From the NCBI GenBank assembly GCA_014359885.1, contig JACIYN010000025.1, forward strand, positions 1-64,000: 64,000 nucleotides of DNA, written 5' to 3'. Below the pieces are notes generated by a model. The model was not told the origin of the DNA. It saw only the letters and a program-made list of their open reading frames with translations, and did not search any database. Of this stretch, positions 8,624 through 18,081 are shown piece by piece; positions within the stretch are counted from its first letter, which is position 1; each line of letters starts with the position of its first letter. The translations under genes were made by a program, and so were the position numbers. Source of the stretch: Desulfacinum sp. (lineage in GTDB: Bacteria > Desulfobacterota > Syntrophobacteria > Syntrophobacterales > DSM-9756).

Positions 8624-9463
8624 GTGCCCGAGCCGACCAAAGCGTTTCTCACGCCGCTCACGGACGAGGACGGCCGAAACCTGTCCGAACAGGACCGGGA
8701 ATCCAGGCGCGTGGAAGTGCATTTCAACCCCGAATCCCTCCAGATCACCCTGACCAACCGGGTGCAACAGGGACGGGGGGCCCAGGCGGCCCAGCACGTG
8801 ACGGACGCCACGGCCCAGCTGACCGTGGATCTGGTCTTCGACACCACCCTGGTGGGAACGGACGTGCGGGAAGACACCCAGAGGATCGGTCGGATGATGG
8901 ATCCGGTATGGAACCGGGGCGCCCGCAGGGCCCGGGACCGGAACCGCAAGATTCCCGCCGTGGTGGTCTTTGAGTGGGGCACGGTGAAGTTCACGGGCTA
9001 CATCTGCAGCTACAAGGAAACCCTGGATTTCTTCTCTCCGGAAGGCATCCCGCTCCGGTCCACCGTGAACCTCACGATCCACCAGCAGGAGCGGGTCTTC
9101 GAGGAAGGCGAGGTGAGTGCAGAGGAGCGGGACGCCCTCCGGGAACGCACCCAGGCAACGCTCATGGACTTGGGACCGGAAGAGAGCCTGACCCAGAGCG
9201 CCGCCCGGGCCGGGGACCCCCGGGCGGCCAAGGAGCTGGCCCAGGCCAACAACCTGGACAGCCTGCGGCGCCCCGGCGTGGGAACCGTAGCCGTCTCGGC
9301 CGGAATGCGCCTTCAGGTCGGGTTTTCCGCGGGCACCCGGGCGGGCGCCGAAGCGGGTTTCGGCATGGGAGGCAAGGTGCGGGCCACGGCCGGGGCGGGC
9401 TTTCGAGCCGACGTGGGAGCCGGTGCCAGCCTGAAGGACCGCATCCGATTCGAGGAGGAATGA
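8624..9463 (+). CDS. CIS tube/spike adaptor (Afp7-like, CIS_tube N-terminal family)
   Basis: A 279-residue protein starting at GTG two bases after the previous stop. Residues about 15-150 match the contractile injection system tube domain: ESRRVEVHFNPESLQITL, ATAQLTVDLVFDTT, RIGRMMDPVW, then VVFEWGTVKFTGYICSYKETLDFFSPEGIPLRSTVNLTI. This family bridges the tube to the spike hub. Many relatives end in a LysM repeat; here the C-terminal 100 residues are instead Ala/Gly-rich (repeated short AGxxAG-type motifs around 230-270), with no LysM visible. Confidence 0.88.
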   Translation: MPEPTKAFLTPLTDEDGRNLSEQDRESRRVEVHFNPESLQITLTNRVQQGRGAQAAQHVTDATAQLTVDLVFDTTLVGTDVREDTQRIGRMMDPVWNRGARRARDRNRKIPAVVVFEWGTVKFTGYICSYKETLDFFSPEGIPLRSTVNLTIHQQERVFEEGEVSAEERDALRERTQATLMDLGPEESLTQSAARAGDPRAAKELAQANNLDSLRRPGVGTVAVSAGMRLQVGFSAGTRAGAEAGFGMGGKVRATAGAGFRADVGAGASLKDRIRFEEE

Positions 9464-9466
9464 GCC

Positions 9467-9637
9467 GTGCCCATCGTCTTTGAGGAAGTGATCGCGGAAA
9501 CGGGCGAGGAGCCCCGAACCGTTGACCGTCCGGAAGCTCCGCGGGTTGCAGAGGGAAGCCCCGAAGAGGATCTGCGAACCTTCAGGCGCCTGCAGGCACG
9601 GGCCGATTACAGGGCCTCGCGCCTCTCGGCGGACTGA
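9467..9637 (+). CDS. Small eCIS protein, Afp6/DUF5908-like
   Basis: A 56-residue protein starting at GTG three bases after the previous stop. It begins MPIVFEEVIAET, is very acidic in the middle and ends in an arginine-rich helix (LRTFRRLQARADYRASRL). Afp/PVC loci carry a conserved protein of about this length and start (Afp6) beside the tube adaptor. The match is by size, first residues and position; no domain can be proved. GAGGAGG lies just before the start. Confidence 0.62.
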   Translation: MPIVFEEVIAETGEEPRTVDRPEAPRVAEGSPEEDLRTFRRLQARADYRASRLSAD

Positions 9638-9790
9638 CGATCACCCAGGGAGCATGCCAACCGCCCCCGGAGGTCCGTGGGGGCGAATCCTCATGCGCCC
9701 CTGCGGTACCGGGCCGGATGGGCGCGAATGGACGCAAACGGGGTCGGCCTCTGGGAAGCCATGAGCGCCGACCGGCAACGAGGAGAACCC

Positions 9791-10891
9791 ATGAGCACGG
9801 AACGGGCCCTGAGCCGGGCCGCCCTGTACGCCGCTCGCCCCACCCTCCTGCTGGACGGGCGGCGCTCGCCCTTGGCCGACGAGCTGCTTCTTTCCGCGCA
9901 GGTCAACGAACAGCGGGAGGGTCCGGCCTGGGCGGAACTCAGGTTCGCCAACGTTTCGCGTTCCTCGGAGCGGGGCATCGGCTGGGCGTTCGAGACCGAA
10001 GAGGAAAGCCCCATCGGCCTGGGGACGGCCCTTGTCCTTTCCATGGGGGACGAATCCGACCCCCGGGAGATCTTTCAGGGCACGGTGAGCGGCCTGGAGG
10101 CGGTCTTCGGACCGGAACACCCGCCGGAGCTCATCGTCCTGGCGGAAGATCCCCTGCAGAAGGCCCGCATGAAGAGAAGAACCCGCACCCATTCCGAAAC
10201 CACCCTGGGCGATTTGGTGGAAAGCCTGGCCGCCGAGATGGGCCTGAGGGCGCGGCTGAGCCATCTGGACCATCCGGTGGGAACCCAGGTGCAGATCAAC
10301 GAGACGGACCTGGGCTTCCTGCGGCGCCTCTTGGAACGCCACGACGCCTGGATGCGGGTGTCCGGCGGGGAGCTGCACGCGGCGCCCTGGGGAGAGGGGG
10401 AGGGTTCCGGGGAAGAGATCACCCTGGAGCTCCACAGCCAGCTCAAAAGGGTGCGACTTCTGGCGGATCTGGCCCACCAGGTGTCCACCATCTCCTACAG
10501 CGGGTGGGACGCCGCCCAGGGGGAAGCCATCCGGGTGGAGAGCGACGGATCCCTGCCTCTGGGCCCGGGCTCGGGCCGAACGGGCAGGCACATGCTGGAA
10601 GAGGCGTTCGGTCCCAGGACGGAACACGCGGGCGCTTTCCTTGCCCGCGACGAGCGGGAAGGCCGGGCCTTGGTGCAGGCGGTCCATCTGGAACGGGCCC
10701 GGCGGTTCGTTCTGGTGGAAGGGTGCACCCAGGGTCATCCCGACCTGCGGGTGGGAAGCCGGGTGCGGATCGTGGGCGTGGGGCCGCGCTTCGAAAACAC
10801 CTACACGGTGACGCGCACCTGCCACCGGTTCGATCCCCAAAACGGCTACGAGACGGATTTTGAGGCGGAAGGGGCCTATTTGGGAGGTTGA
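9791..10891 (+). CDS. Spike hub, phage late control gene D-like (Afp8/VgrG N-terminal part)
   Basis: A 366-residue gpD/gp27-like hub protein. Indicators are the middle TRTHSETTLGDLVESLAAEMGL helix, INETDLGFLRRLLERHDAWM (the canonical D-family segment with an aromatic/Asp pattern), and the C-terminal GSRVRIVGVGPRFENTYTVTRTCHRFDP with the YE[TS]DF end. It forms the trimeric base on which the spike stands. ATG is preceded by GAGGAG; the open frame extends further upstream but without family resemblance. In Afp the hub and spike are one chain; here they are split between this gene and the next. Confidence 0.9.
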   Translation: MSTERALSRAALYAARPTLLLDGRRSPLADELLLSAQVNEQREGPAWAELRFANVSRSSERGIGWAFETEEESPIGLGTALVLSMGDESDPREIFQGTVSGLEAVFGPEHPPELIVLAEDPLQKARMKRRTRTHSETTLGDLVESLAAEMGLRARLSHLDHPVGTQVQINETDLGFLRRLLERHDAWMRVSGGELHAAPWGEGEGSGEEITLELHSQLKRVRLLADLAHQVSTISYSGWDAAQGEAIRVESDGSLPLGPGSGRTGRHMLEEAFGPRTEHAGAFLARDEREGRALVQAVHLERARRFVLVEGCTQGHPDLRVGSRVRIVGVGPRFENTYTVTRTCHRFDPQNGYETDFEAEGAYLGG

Positions 10892-10893
10892 CC

Positions 10894-11583
10894 ATGGAAG
10901 GATCCTTGGGCTGGCGGCCTTCGGTCTGGCTCCAGTCCCACCTGGCCCAGGTGGTTTCGGTAAACGATCCCGACGGACGCCATCGGGTCCAGGTGCGGCT
11001 GCTGTCCTTCGACGGATTCGACCAGCAGAACGGACCGGTCTGGGCCCGGGTGGCCGTGCCCTTCGCCGGTCCGCAGCGCGGGGCCTTTTTCCTCCCCGAC
11101 GTGGGTGACGAGGTGGTGGTGACCTTTGTGGGCGGCGATCCCCGCTTCCCGGTGGTGGTGGGTTCGCTGTGGAACGGTTCGGCGCCCGCTCCGGAAACCC
11201 TGGGAGGAAGCGGCGAGGAGGTGGACCGCTGGACCCTGGTGGGCAAGGCGGGAACGCGCATCGCCATCGAGGAACCCGCGTCCGGGAGCCCCACCGTGCG
11301 GATCACCACGCCGTCGGGGGTGGAGGCGGAACTGACCGATGACGGCGGGGGGAAGATCGTGTGCCGTTGCGCCGGAAGCACCATCACCATGGACAGTGCG
11401 GGCGTCTCCGTCCAGACCCCCGCCACCGTGAGGGTGGAGGCCTCCCAAGTCCAGGTCACCTCCGGCATGGTCCAGGTGGACTCCGCCATGGCCACTTTCA
11501 GCGGGGTCGTCCAGTGCAACACCCTCATCACCACCACCGTGGTGGCTTCCACCTACACCCCGGGAGCGGGCAACGTATGGTAG
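10894..11583 (+). CDS. Spike protein with gp5 OB-fold (baseplate gpV / VgrG C-terminal part)
   Basis: A 229-residue spike. Residues about 15-105 form the gp5/VgrG OB domain (VVSVNDPDGRHRVQVRL, VWARVAVPFAG, RGAFFLPDVGDEVVVTFVGGDP, VVVGSLWNG). The remainder is a beta-helix needle with alternating short strands (SGVEAELTDDGGGKIV, TITMDSAGVSVQTPA) ending in the usual TYTPGAGN tail. It starts two bases after the hub gene and its stop overlaps the next start. No separate PAAR tip gene was found in the locus. Confidence 0.9.
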   Translation: MEGSLGWRPSVWLQSHLAQVVSVNDPDGRHRVQVRLLSFDGFDQQNGPVWARVAVPFAGPQRGAFFLPDVGDEVVVTFVGGDPRFPVVVGSLWNGSAPAPETLGGSGEEVDRWTLVGKAGTRIAIEEPASGSPTVRITTPSGVEAELTDDGGGKIVCRCAGSTITMDSAGVSVQTPATVRVEASQVQVTSGMVQVDSAMATFSGVVQCNTLITTTVVASTYTPGAGNVW

Positions 11584-13067
11584 GCATCCAACACACCATC
11601 CGAATCGCGGGGCCGCCGGTCGCAACCCGAACCGCCGTGGATCTGCGGCCGCTGATCCTCCAATACGGGGAGGCCGACGGTATTCCCCGGCTTCTGGAGA
11701 CCCTCGGGCGGGAGGATCCCGGGGAGGACCTGGCCCGGGCGACCGCCGACAGCCGGACCAGGGAAAAGGTCCTGCGCCTTTTCCAGCCCGTACACCGGGT
11801 CTTTCATGTGGTGCTGGTCCACGCCGCGTGCACGCGGCCTGGGGAACCCCGGCTGGACCCGCAACGGGTGGAGAAGGCGGGCGTGGTCGTAAGACGCCTG
11901 GCGAAGGGCAAGGTCCAGGGGTGGATGCGCATGAAGGGAAGATCCGTGGGCTGGATGGATCTTCCCCAGGAGGCGGCCCGGGGTGAGACGAGCTACGACC
12001 CGGACCCCGTCGTTCGGAAAGAACGCCTTCTGGGGGCCAACCGGCGCCTGCTTTCCCCGTCGCCTCCCGCCGACCTTCTGAAAGGACGCGAAGAGGCCTT
12101 CCTGCCGCTCTTTGCAGCGCCTCCCGAGGTGTGCCGGATTCAAAAGAAGACCTTCTTTTACGGCATGCTGATCCTGACCAGCGACGAAGCCGCTCCCGGC
12201 CAGGCCGCAGCCCCCTTTGACGACGCCTTGATGGAGGCTCGCATCCCCCGCCTGCTCAAGACGGCCGACGGCGAGGAAGCCACCACCCGGACCACTGCGG
12301 AGGAATTCCTGGCCCTTCTCCGATTCCTGGAAAGGGACCTGGGAGCTTTCACGGGATCGCAGGAGGGGACCCGGCTTCTCAAGGTTCTCGGAAACATCCC
12401 CATGCCCGCCGGCTCCTCGGAGCCCTCCGCCGGCGCCGTGCTGGAAAAGGCCTACCGGGAGGTGGAACGGGGCGGCGAAAAGGCGCTCCGATCCGTTCCC
12501 GCGCTCTGGCCGGTTCCGACCCCCAAGGAAGAAGAGGCGATCCGGCGGGCGGTGAAGGCGGCCCTGACGGCCCGCTGGCGGGACGTGGCTCCCCGCCGCG
12601 GCCGCTTCGACGAGGAAGGAGCCCTGTACGAGCTCCGGGTTTTCCTGCGCATCAAGGGGGAAAACGGCTGTCCCTGCCGCACGGTGTGGAGTCCCCCGTC
12701 GGAGTCCTTCCAGATCGTGCCCTGGTACGAGAGCAGCGGGCAACCTCCCGTGCAGGTTTCGCTCCCCGCCCTGAACAGGCAGGCCCTTTCCCGGCTGAAG
12801 CCCAATGTGGCCTTCCGGGTGCCGCCGTCCCTTCGAAAGAGCCTGGAAAAGCTGGACCTGGGAAAGCTCCTGGACGGGTCCCACGAAGAGGGATCGGGTA
12901 ATTTCGGCATGATCTGCGGATTCAACATTCCCATCATCACCCTGTGCGCCTTCATCGTTTTGCAGATCTTTCTCGTGCTTCTCCACATTGTCTTCTTCTG
13001 GCTGCCTTTTGTGCGCATCTGCATTCCCTTTCCCGATTTCGGCTCGGGATCGGATTCGGAAACCTAG
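11577..13067 (+). CDS. eCIS-associated protein with a hydrophobic C-terminal anchor, unknown function
   Basis: A 496-residue protein with no family I can name. It is mixed alpha/beta up to about residue 445. A long hydrophobic stretch then follows at 449-486 (two short membrane helices or one re-entrant hairpin, with Cys and Pro spaced inside it), and a short polar Ser/Asp tail. It sits between spike and gp25 genes, so it belongs to the baseplate part of the operon. The ATG overlaps the spike gene stop by 7 bases, so translation is probably coupled. The tail could hold the baseplate at the inner membrane or be a buried assembly segment; the sequence does not decide. Confidence 0.75.
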   Translation: MVGIQHTIRIAGPPVATRTAVDLRPLILQYGEADGIPRLLETLGREDPGEDLARATADSRTREKVLRLFQPVHRVFHVVLVHAACTRPGEPRLDPQRVEKAGVVVRRLAKGKVQGWMRMKGRSVGWMDLPQEAARGETSYDPDPVVRKERLLGANRRLLSPSPPADLLKGREEAFLPLFAAPPEVCRIQKKTFFYGMLILTSDEAAPGQAAAPFDDALMEARIPRLLKTADGEEATTRTTAEEFLALLRFLERDLGAFTGSQEGTRLLKVLGNIPMPAGSSEPSAGAVLEKAYREVERGGEKALRSVPALWPVPTPKEEEAIRRAVKAALTARWRDVAPRRGRFDEEGALYELRVFLRIKGENGCPCRTVWSPPSESFQIVPWYESSGQPPVQVSLPALNRQALSRLKPNVAFRVPPSLRKSLEKLDLGKLLDGSHEEGSGNFGMICGFNIPIITLCAFIVLQIFLVLLHIVFFWLPFVRICIPFPDFGSGSDSET

Positions 13068-13088
13068 AAAAACGGGGGAATCCCGGCC

Positions 13089-13493
13089 ATGGAAACCAAG
13101 AGGAACCACCTTCCGCCCCCACCCATCACCTGGCCTCTGCTCCCCGTTCCGGACGGGAGCGGGCGGCTCCGCTACCCGTCCCTGGACGAAAGCATCCGCC
13201 AGTGCATCCGGATCATCCTGTTGACCGCCCCGGGAGAGCAGCTCATGAGACCCGGCTTCGGGGCCGGGCTGGGCCGCTTCCTCCACGAGCCCAACACGCT
13301 CAGCACGCACCGACGCATCCACGATGCCGTTCTGGACGCCCTGGACCGGTGGGAACCCAGGATCCAGGTGGAGCAGGTGTTGGTGGAGACGGTAACAGAC
13401 AGGCGGGATCAGATCCGGGTGGAGATCCGCTACAGGGTGCTGCGGACCCGTCGCCCAGCCCGGGCAGCACTGACCATGACCTTGGAGAGTTGA
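13089..13493 (+). CDS. Baseplate wedge protein, gp25/GPW family (Afp9-like)
   Basis: A 134-residue protein with the compact gp25 fold: LDESIRQCIRIILLTAPGEQLMRPGFGAGL, then LHEPNTLSTHRRIHDAVLDALDRWEPRI and two closing strands. In gp25 proteins the (M)RPxFG segment starts sheath polymerisation on the baseplate. Size and motif order are those of the family. It is followed 3 bases later by the larger wedge gene. Confidence 0.95.
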   Translation: METKRNHLPPPPITWPLLPVPDGSGRLRYPSLDESIRQCIRIILLTAPGEQLMRPGFGAGLGRFLHEPNTLSTHRRIHDAVLDALDRWEPRIQVEQVLVETVTDRRDQIRVEIRYRVLRTRRPARAALTMTLES

Positions 13494-13496
13494 GCC

Positions 13497-15707
13497 ATGC
13501 CGCTGACCGTTCCAACGCTGGACGACAGGAACTTCGACGATCTGGTCCGGGAACTGCTCGCGCGCATTCCCGGGCACACGCCGGAATGGACCCACCCGGC
13601 ACCGGGTGACCCGGGCCGGACGGTCCTGGAGCTCTTCGCCTGGCTCGTGGATACGCTCCTGTATCGGGTAAACCGCATTCCGGAACGCCAGCGCCTGGCG
13701 TTCTTGAAACTGCTGCACATCCCGGTGAGGCCCGCAACACCCGCCCGGGGCTTGCTGGTTCTGGACCCGTCCAATCCCAAGAAGCCGGAAGTGGCCTCCG
13801 TTCCCGTGGGCACAGCGGTCACCGGCCCTGTTCCCTTCGAAACCACGGGGGAGATCATGGTGTGCCCCTTGGAGGGGGAGGCCTACGTGAAGCGCGCCCC
13901 GACCCCGGACGAGGCGGCCCGACTTCAAAAGGTCCTGGAAGGCCTACAGTCCATCTACGGCCTGGGCGGAGCCCGGGACACCCCTGCCGCCATGGCCTAC
14001 ATCACCACCCCCGTCTTTGCGGAAAGAAAGGCCCAGCCTTCCGGTGTGAATATCGCCGACGCCGTGGACGGGTGCCTGTGGATGGCGCTCCTTTCCCCGT
14101 CCGGGGCCGATCCCGAGGCCGTCCGGAGGTCCCTTTCCCGGGGGGACGCAGGCCCGCGGGTGCTCAACATGGGATGGTCTCCCGCCATCCAAGTCCCCGG
14201 CATCCTGGAGATCCTGGGACCTCGAGGCGCCGTGGCCCATGAGTGGGAAATCACCTCGAGCCGGGCCATGCCCACGGGAGACCCCGAGTACCTCACCCTG
14301 GAAGTGGTGGAGGACGGCACCCGTGGTCTTCTGGAAGAAGGCGTCATCCGGCTTCTTCTTCCCGACGTGGACGATGTGGGGGCACCGGAAAACGACCTGG
14401 AAAAGGATCTTTTTGCCGGCGTGGGGGACAGACCTCCGCGACTGGACGACGCCGACAAGGCGTCACGCCTCGTCGCCTGGATCCGGCTCCGCCCCACGCA
14501 GCCCGTGCAGGATCTTTCGGTGACCTGGGCGGGGATCAACGCGGTCTGCATCGATCAGAGACGGACGCTTCGAAACCTGATCATCGGCGTCTCCGACGGC
14601 ACCGCGGATCAGGAATTCAACCTCCCGGGCGCTTCCGTGGACCCCGAATCCCTGACGCTCCAGGTGGAAGAAGCCCGACAGGGCTTCGTTTCCTGGCGCC
14701 GCACGCCGGACCTCGCCACCGCCGGGCGGGACGACCGGGTCTATGAACTGGACTCGGAAGCCGGATCGGTTCGCTTCGGAGACGGCGTTCGCGGGCACAT
14801 CCCTTCGGCCGGAATGCGAATCCGGGTGGAAACCATGCGATTCGGCGGCGGCCGCAGCGGCAATCTTCCCATCGGTTCCCTCACGGCGGTATCCCACCCC
14901 AAGTGCAAGGCCTTCCAGCCCCTGGCCACGAGCGGCGGCGAGGATCCCGAAAGCACGGAGGAGGCGGAAAAGCGCATCCCGGCCGTTCTTCGCCACGCAA
15001 ACCGGGCCGTGACCGAGGAAGACTACCGTCAGCTCGCCGCCGAAACCCCGGCGGTGCGTCTGGGACGCGTGGAAGTGCTGGCCCGTTTCAAGCCCCAGCA
15101 GCGGCGTTTCGGCGTTCCCGGGGTGGTGAGCGTCCTGGTGCTTCCCCTCAAGGAGGACCGCCAGCCTCCGTGCCCCCGACCGGACCGCCTCTGCCTGGAA
15201 CGGGTTCACGCGTACCTGGACGCGCGCCGCCCCCTGGGCACGGAGCTCTACGTGATCGGCACCGAGTACAAGCCCGTGGCGGTCAGCGCGGCCGTGCGCA
15301 TACGGGAGGGCCACCGCCGGGACCTGGTGCTGCAGAACGTGCGGCGGGCCTTGAAGGAGGTACTCTGGCCCCTGCCTCCCGGCGGTTTTGACGGCGCGGG
15401 ATGGCCTCTGGGAGGAGCCGTGGTGGACAGGGACCTGGAGGTGGCCGTGGCCAGGGTGACCGGCGTGCGGCAAGTGACGGACCTGCGCCTCTTTTCCCTG
15501 GATGCGGACGGTTGGAAGCTGCTCAGTCCAACGACCCAGGGGGCGCCGGTGGTCTTTGCCCTGGAACCCTGGCAGCTCCCCGAACTTCTCCGGGTGGTGT
15601 GCCTGGAAGGCGATCACGCCCCCGAAAGCATGGAGCGGTCCCCTCTGGATCATCTGGAGCCGGGCACGCCGGTGCTTCCCATCCCCGTGGTTCCGGAGGT
15701 CTGCTGA
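13497..15707 (+). CDS. Baseplate assembly protein, gp6/J-like (Afp11-like)
   Basis: A 736-residue wedge protein. The N-terminal DLVRELLARIPGHTPEWTH and DPGRTVLELFAWLVDTLLYRVNRIPER is the standard beginning of the putative baseplate assembly family. The middle has a VRFGDGVRGHIPSAGMRIRV strand region typical of baseplate J. The last third (HANRAVTEEDYRQLA, then VSVLVLP, ERVHAYLDARRPLGTELYV) is the J core. It should dimerise around the hub with the next protein. The stop codon shares bases with the following start (TGATG). Confidence 0.93.
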   Translation: MPLTVPTLDDRNFDDLVRELLARIPGHTPEWTHPAPGDPGRTVLELFAWLVDTLLYRVNRIPERQRLAFLKLLHIPVRPATPARGLLVLDPSNPKKPEVASVPVGTAVTGPVPFETTGEIMVCPLEGEAYVKRAPTPDEAARLQKVLEGLQSIYGLGGARDTPAAMAYITTPVFAERKAQPSGVNIADAVDGCLWMALLSPSGADPEAVRRSLSRGDAGPRVLNMGWSPAIQVPGILEILGPRGAVAHEWEITSSRAMPTGDPEYLTLEVVEDGTRGLLEEGVIRLLLPDVDDVGAPENDLEKDLFAGVGDRPPRLDDADKASRLVAWIRLRPTQPVQDLSVTWAGINAVCIDQRRTLRNLIIGVSDGTADQEFNLPGASVDPESLTLQVEEARQGFVSWRRTPDLATAGRDDRVYELDSEAGSVRFGDGVRGHIPSAGMRIRVETMRFGGGRSGNLPIGSLTAVSHPKCKAFQPLATSGGEDPESTEEAEKRIPAVLRHANRAVTEEDYRQLAAETPAVRLGRVEVLARFKPQQRRFGVPGVVSVLVLPLKEDRQPPCPRPDRLCLERVHAYLDARRPLGTELYVIGTEYKPVAVSAAVRIREGHRRDLVLQNVRRALKEVLWPLPPGGFDGAGWPLGGAVVDRDLEVAVARVTGVRQVTDLRLFSLDADGWKLLSPTTQGAPVVFALEPWQLPELLRVVCLEGDHAPESMERSPLDHLEPGTPVLPIPVVPEVC

Positions 15708-18070
15708 TGGACAGCAACGGTTTGAAGTTCTGGATGCTCAGCAACTCCGGGGACTGGGAGCTGGACGACAACGCCTCCTGGGACGAGGATCGGCGTGTGG
15801 TGAGGCTGGCATCCCGCCGGTCCGTCCGTAGGCCCGACCAGGACAAGGCCTCCGCGCGGGCGGCCGCCGAGCGGGTCCGGGCGGCCGTGGATGCCTTCGG
15901 CAGCTGGGCGATGGTTTCCCCGGACGGGAGGACCGTAACCGCGGCGGGCGCCTTTCCGCAGCCCGTGGAGGTTCATCGGGTCGGCCCCTCCGAGCGAATC
16001 TTGGATCTGGCGGCCGGTCCCGAAGGTGTTTTGTGGCTGGTGGTGCGCGAAGCTTCCGGCGGGACTCACGCGCTCATGGTGGACCTTCTGAAGCGCTGGG
16101 AACCCGCGAGGCTCTCCCGCACCGATCTTCAAGCCGACCGCATCCTTGCCCGCCCGTCGGGGGGAGCCTGGCTCATCGACAGGGAGCACAAGAAGGCGGC
16201 GCGGATATGGGGAACACCCTTCCCCGAACACATCCACCGGGGCTTTTCCCCGCAGGTGGGACGCCCCTGCCTGGAAAACCCGAACCCTCCCCAAGTTCTT
16301 GATCCTCTCGACCTTCCCGTTCCCGAGAAATGGGCCCTGGTGGCTGCAGCGGCTTCGGCCGAGGGCCGACTGGCCTTCCTCTTCTGGGTGAAGGATGCGG
16401 AAGCACAGGTGCTCGTTTGGGATGAAGACACCTTCTTTCCCCCGGACGCCCTGCGGGGCCTGTCGGCCCCCTTTTCCATCGGATGGGCCGAAGACGACCG
16501 GTGGGCGGTCCTGCTGGAGGGCGCGGGCGATGCGCCCATCTTTCGCCTTCCCACGAACACGGGCAAGGGCGCGGAACCCGTGGGCTCCCTCTATCCGCTC
16601 CCCGGCTGGGACGGAGGGCCCTTTTGCAACGGCTGGGCGGGCCCGGTTCATTACCTCGAAAAACAGGCCACGCCCGGGTCGATGGAGGCACGCGTCCAGG
16701 TGCGCCCCAAGCCCCTTCATCGCCTGTCCCACCCCTTTCTGGCCACCCACGCCGTGGTCCGGTCCGCACGGGTGCTGGACAGCGGCGATTCCAAGACGGT
16801 CTGGCATCGGCTCTACCTGGAAGGAGTGCTCCCACCTGGAACGGGCCTACGGGTGCGGCTTGCCGCGGGAGACGCACCCGACCCGCCGTCACCGGACCGC
16901 TACGTCCCGGTTCTGTTCGGGGCCGTTCCCGCCGACCCGGCCGACCCGGGATCGCGGACCGTCGCCCGCGGAACCTGGGTTCCCACTCCGTCGGAGATCC
17001 CTTTCCATGGAGGCTTTCTGGATTGTCCCATCCGGAAGGACCGGGCGGGCCTATTCACCGCCCTGATTCAGAAGCCGTCCGGGCGGGTTCGGCGCCTCCA
17101 GGGCCGCTTTCTTTGGGTGGAAATGGAGCTGTGGGGGACCGGTCACGCGAGCCCGGAAGTGGCGGCTCTTCGGGTGTACGCCCCCCGCTTTTCCTACCGG
17201 GACCGCTACCTTCCGGAGATCTACCAGGAAGCCCTCGTGGGCTCGGATGCCGAGGCCGAAGGCGATGCCACCGGAGCCGACTTCCTGGAACGGTTTCTCT
17301 GCCTCTTCGAAGGGATTCTCACCCCCCTGGAAGATCGGGTGGCCGCCGCCCATGTTCTCACGGACCCGGACGCCGCGCCATCGGAAGCCCTGGAATGGCT
17401 GGCCTCCTGGATCGGCATCAGCCTGGAACCCGCCTTCCCCCTGACCGCCAGGAGACGACTTCTCCGGGAGGCCTTGATCCTTTTCCGGGAGCACGGCACG
17501 CCGGCCGGCATGGTGCGCGCCCTGGACATTGCCACGGAGGGAGCCGTCCTGGGAGGACGCATCGTGGTGGTGGAGGATTTCAGGCTGCGCCGGACCTTTG
17601 CCACCATCCTGGGGGCGGATCTGAACGATTCCCGGGATCCGCTCACCCTGGGCGTTTCCACGGGAGGGAACAGCAGGGTGGGGCGCAGCCTTTTTCTGGG
17701 CGCCGAGGAACAAAGGGAGTTTCTGGCCCTCTTCCGCCCCGACGTACTGGAAGGGGAGGACGAGGAGGCGGAGACGGCCGCCTTCTACGACGCCTTCGCC
17801 CATCGAGTGACGATTCTGGTCCACGCGGAAACGGACCCGGAAACGGTGGACCTGGTGCGCCGCGTGGCAGCCCTGGAGGCGCCCGCGCACGTGGATGTGC
17901 GCATCGCGGCCGCTTCCGAGAACCTGGTGGTAGGCATCGCCTCGCTCCTGGGAGTGGACGCCGCCCCCGGAAAGAGAGCGCCCTTGAGTCCCGTCTGGGA
18001 GGACGCCTCCCGCCTCGGCAGGGACTCTTCCCTTTTGGACACCCCAAGCCTGGATCCGAGGTTTGATTAA
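15707..18070 (+). CDS. Phage tail protein I-like baseplate component (Afp12-like, TIGR02242 type)
   Basis: A 787-residue protein. Residues about 1-490 form a beta-propeller-like region (repeating W and GG motifs, for example ILDLAAGPEGVLWLVV) common in this family. Residues about 495-690 are the tail protein I domain: LPEIYQEALVG, ADFLERFLCLFEGILTPLEDRVA, EALEWLASWIGISLEPAFP and RRRLLREALILFREHGTPAGM. In Afp the equivalent forms the outer wedge and carries the fibre attachment. Coupled by overlap to the J-like gene and followed by a strong AAGGAGG site for the next gene. Confidence 0.9.
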   Translation: MDSNGLKFWMLSNSGDWELDDNASWDEDRRVVRLASRRSVRRPDQDKASARAAAERVRAAVDAFGSWAMVSPDGRTVTAAGAFPQPVEVHRVGPSERILDLAAGPEGVLWLVVREASGGTHALMVDLLKRWEPARLSRTDLQADRILARPSGGAWLIDREHKKAARIWGTPFPEHIHRGFSPQVGRPCLENPNPPQVLDPLDLPVPEKWALVAAAASAEGRLAFLFWVKDAEAQVLVWDEDTFFPPDALRGLSAPFSIGWAEDDRWAVLLEGAGDAPIFRLPTNTGKGAEPVGSLYPLPGWDGGPFCNGWAGPVHYLEKQATPGSMEARVQVRPKPLHRLSHPFLATHAVVRSARVLDSGDSKTVWHRLYLEGVLPPGTGLRVRLAAGDAPDPPSPDRYVPVLFGAVPADPADPGSRTVARGTWVPTPSEIPFHGGFLDCPIRKDRAGLFTALIQKPSGRVRRLQGRFLWVEMELWGTGHASPEVAALRVYAPRFSYRDRYLPEIYQEALVGSDAEAEGDATGADFLERFLCLFEGILTPLEDRVAAAHVLTDPDAAPSEALEWLASWIGISLEPAFPLTARRRLLREALILFREHGTPAGMVRALDIATEGAVLGGRIVVVEDFRLRRTFATILGADLNDSRDPLTLGVSTGGNSRVGRSLFLGAEEQREFLALFRPDVLEGEDEEAETAAFYDAFAHRVTILVHAETDPETVDLVRRVAALEAPAHVDVRIAAASENLVVGIASLLGVDAAPGKRAPLSPVWEDASRLGRDSSLLDTPSLDPRFD

Positions 18071-18081
18071 GGAGGTCCGCC

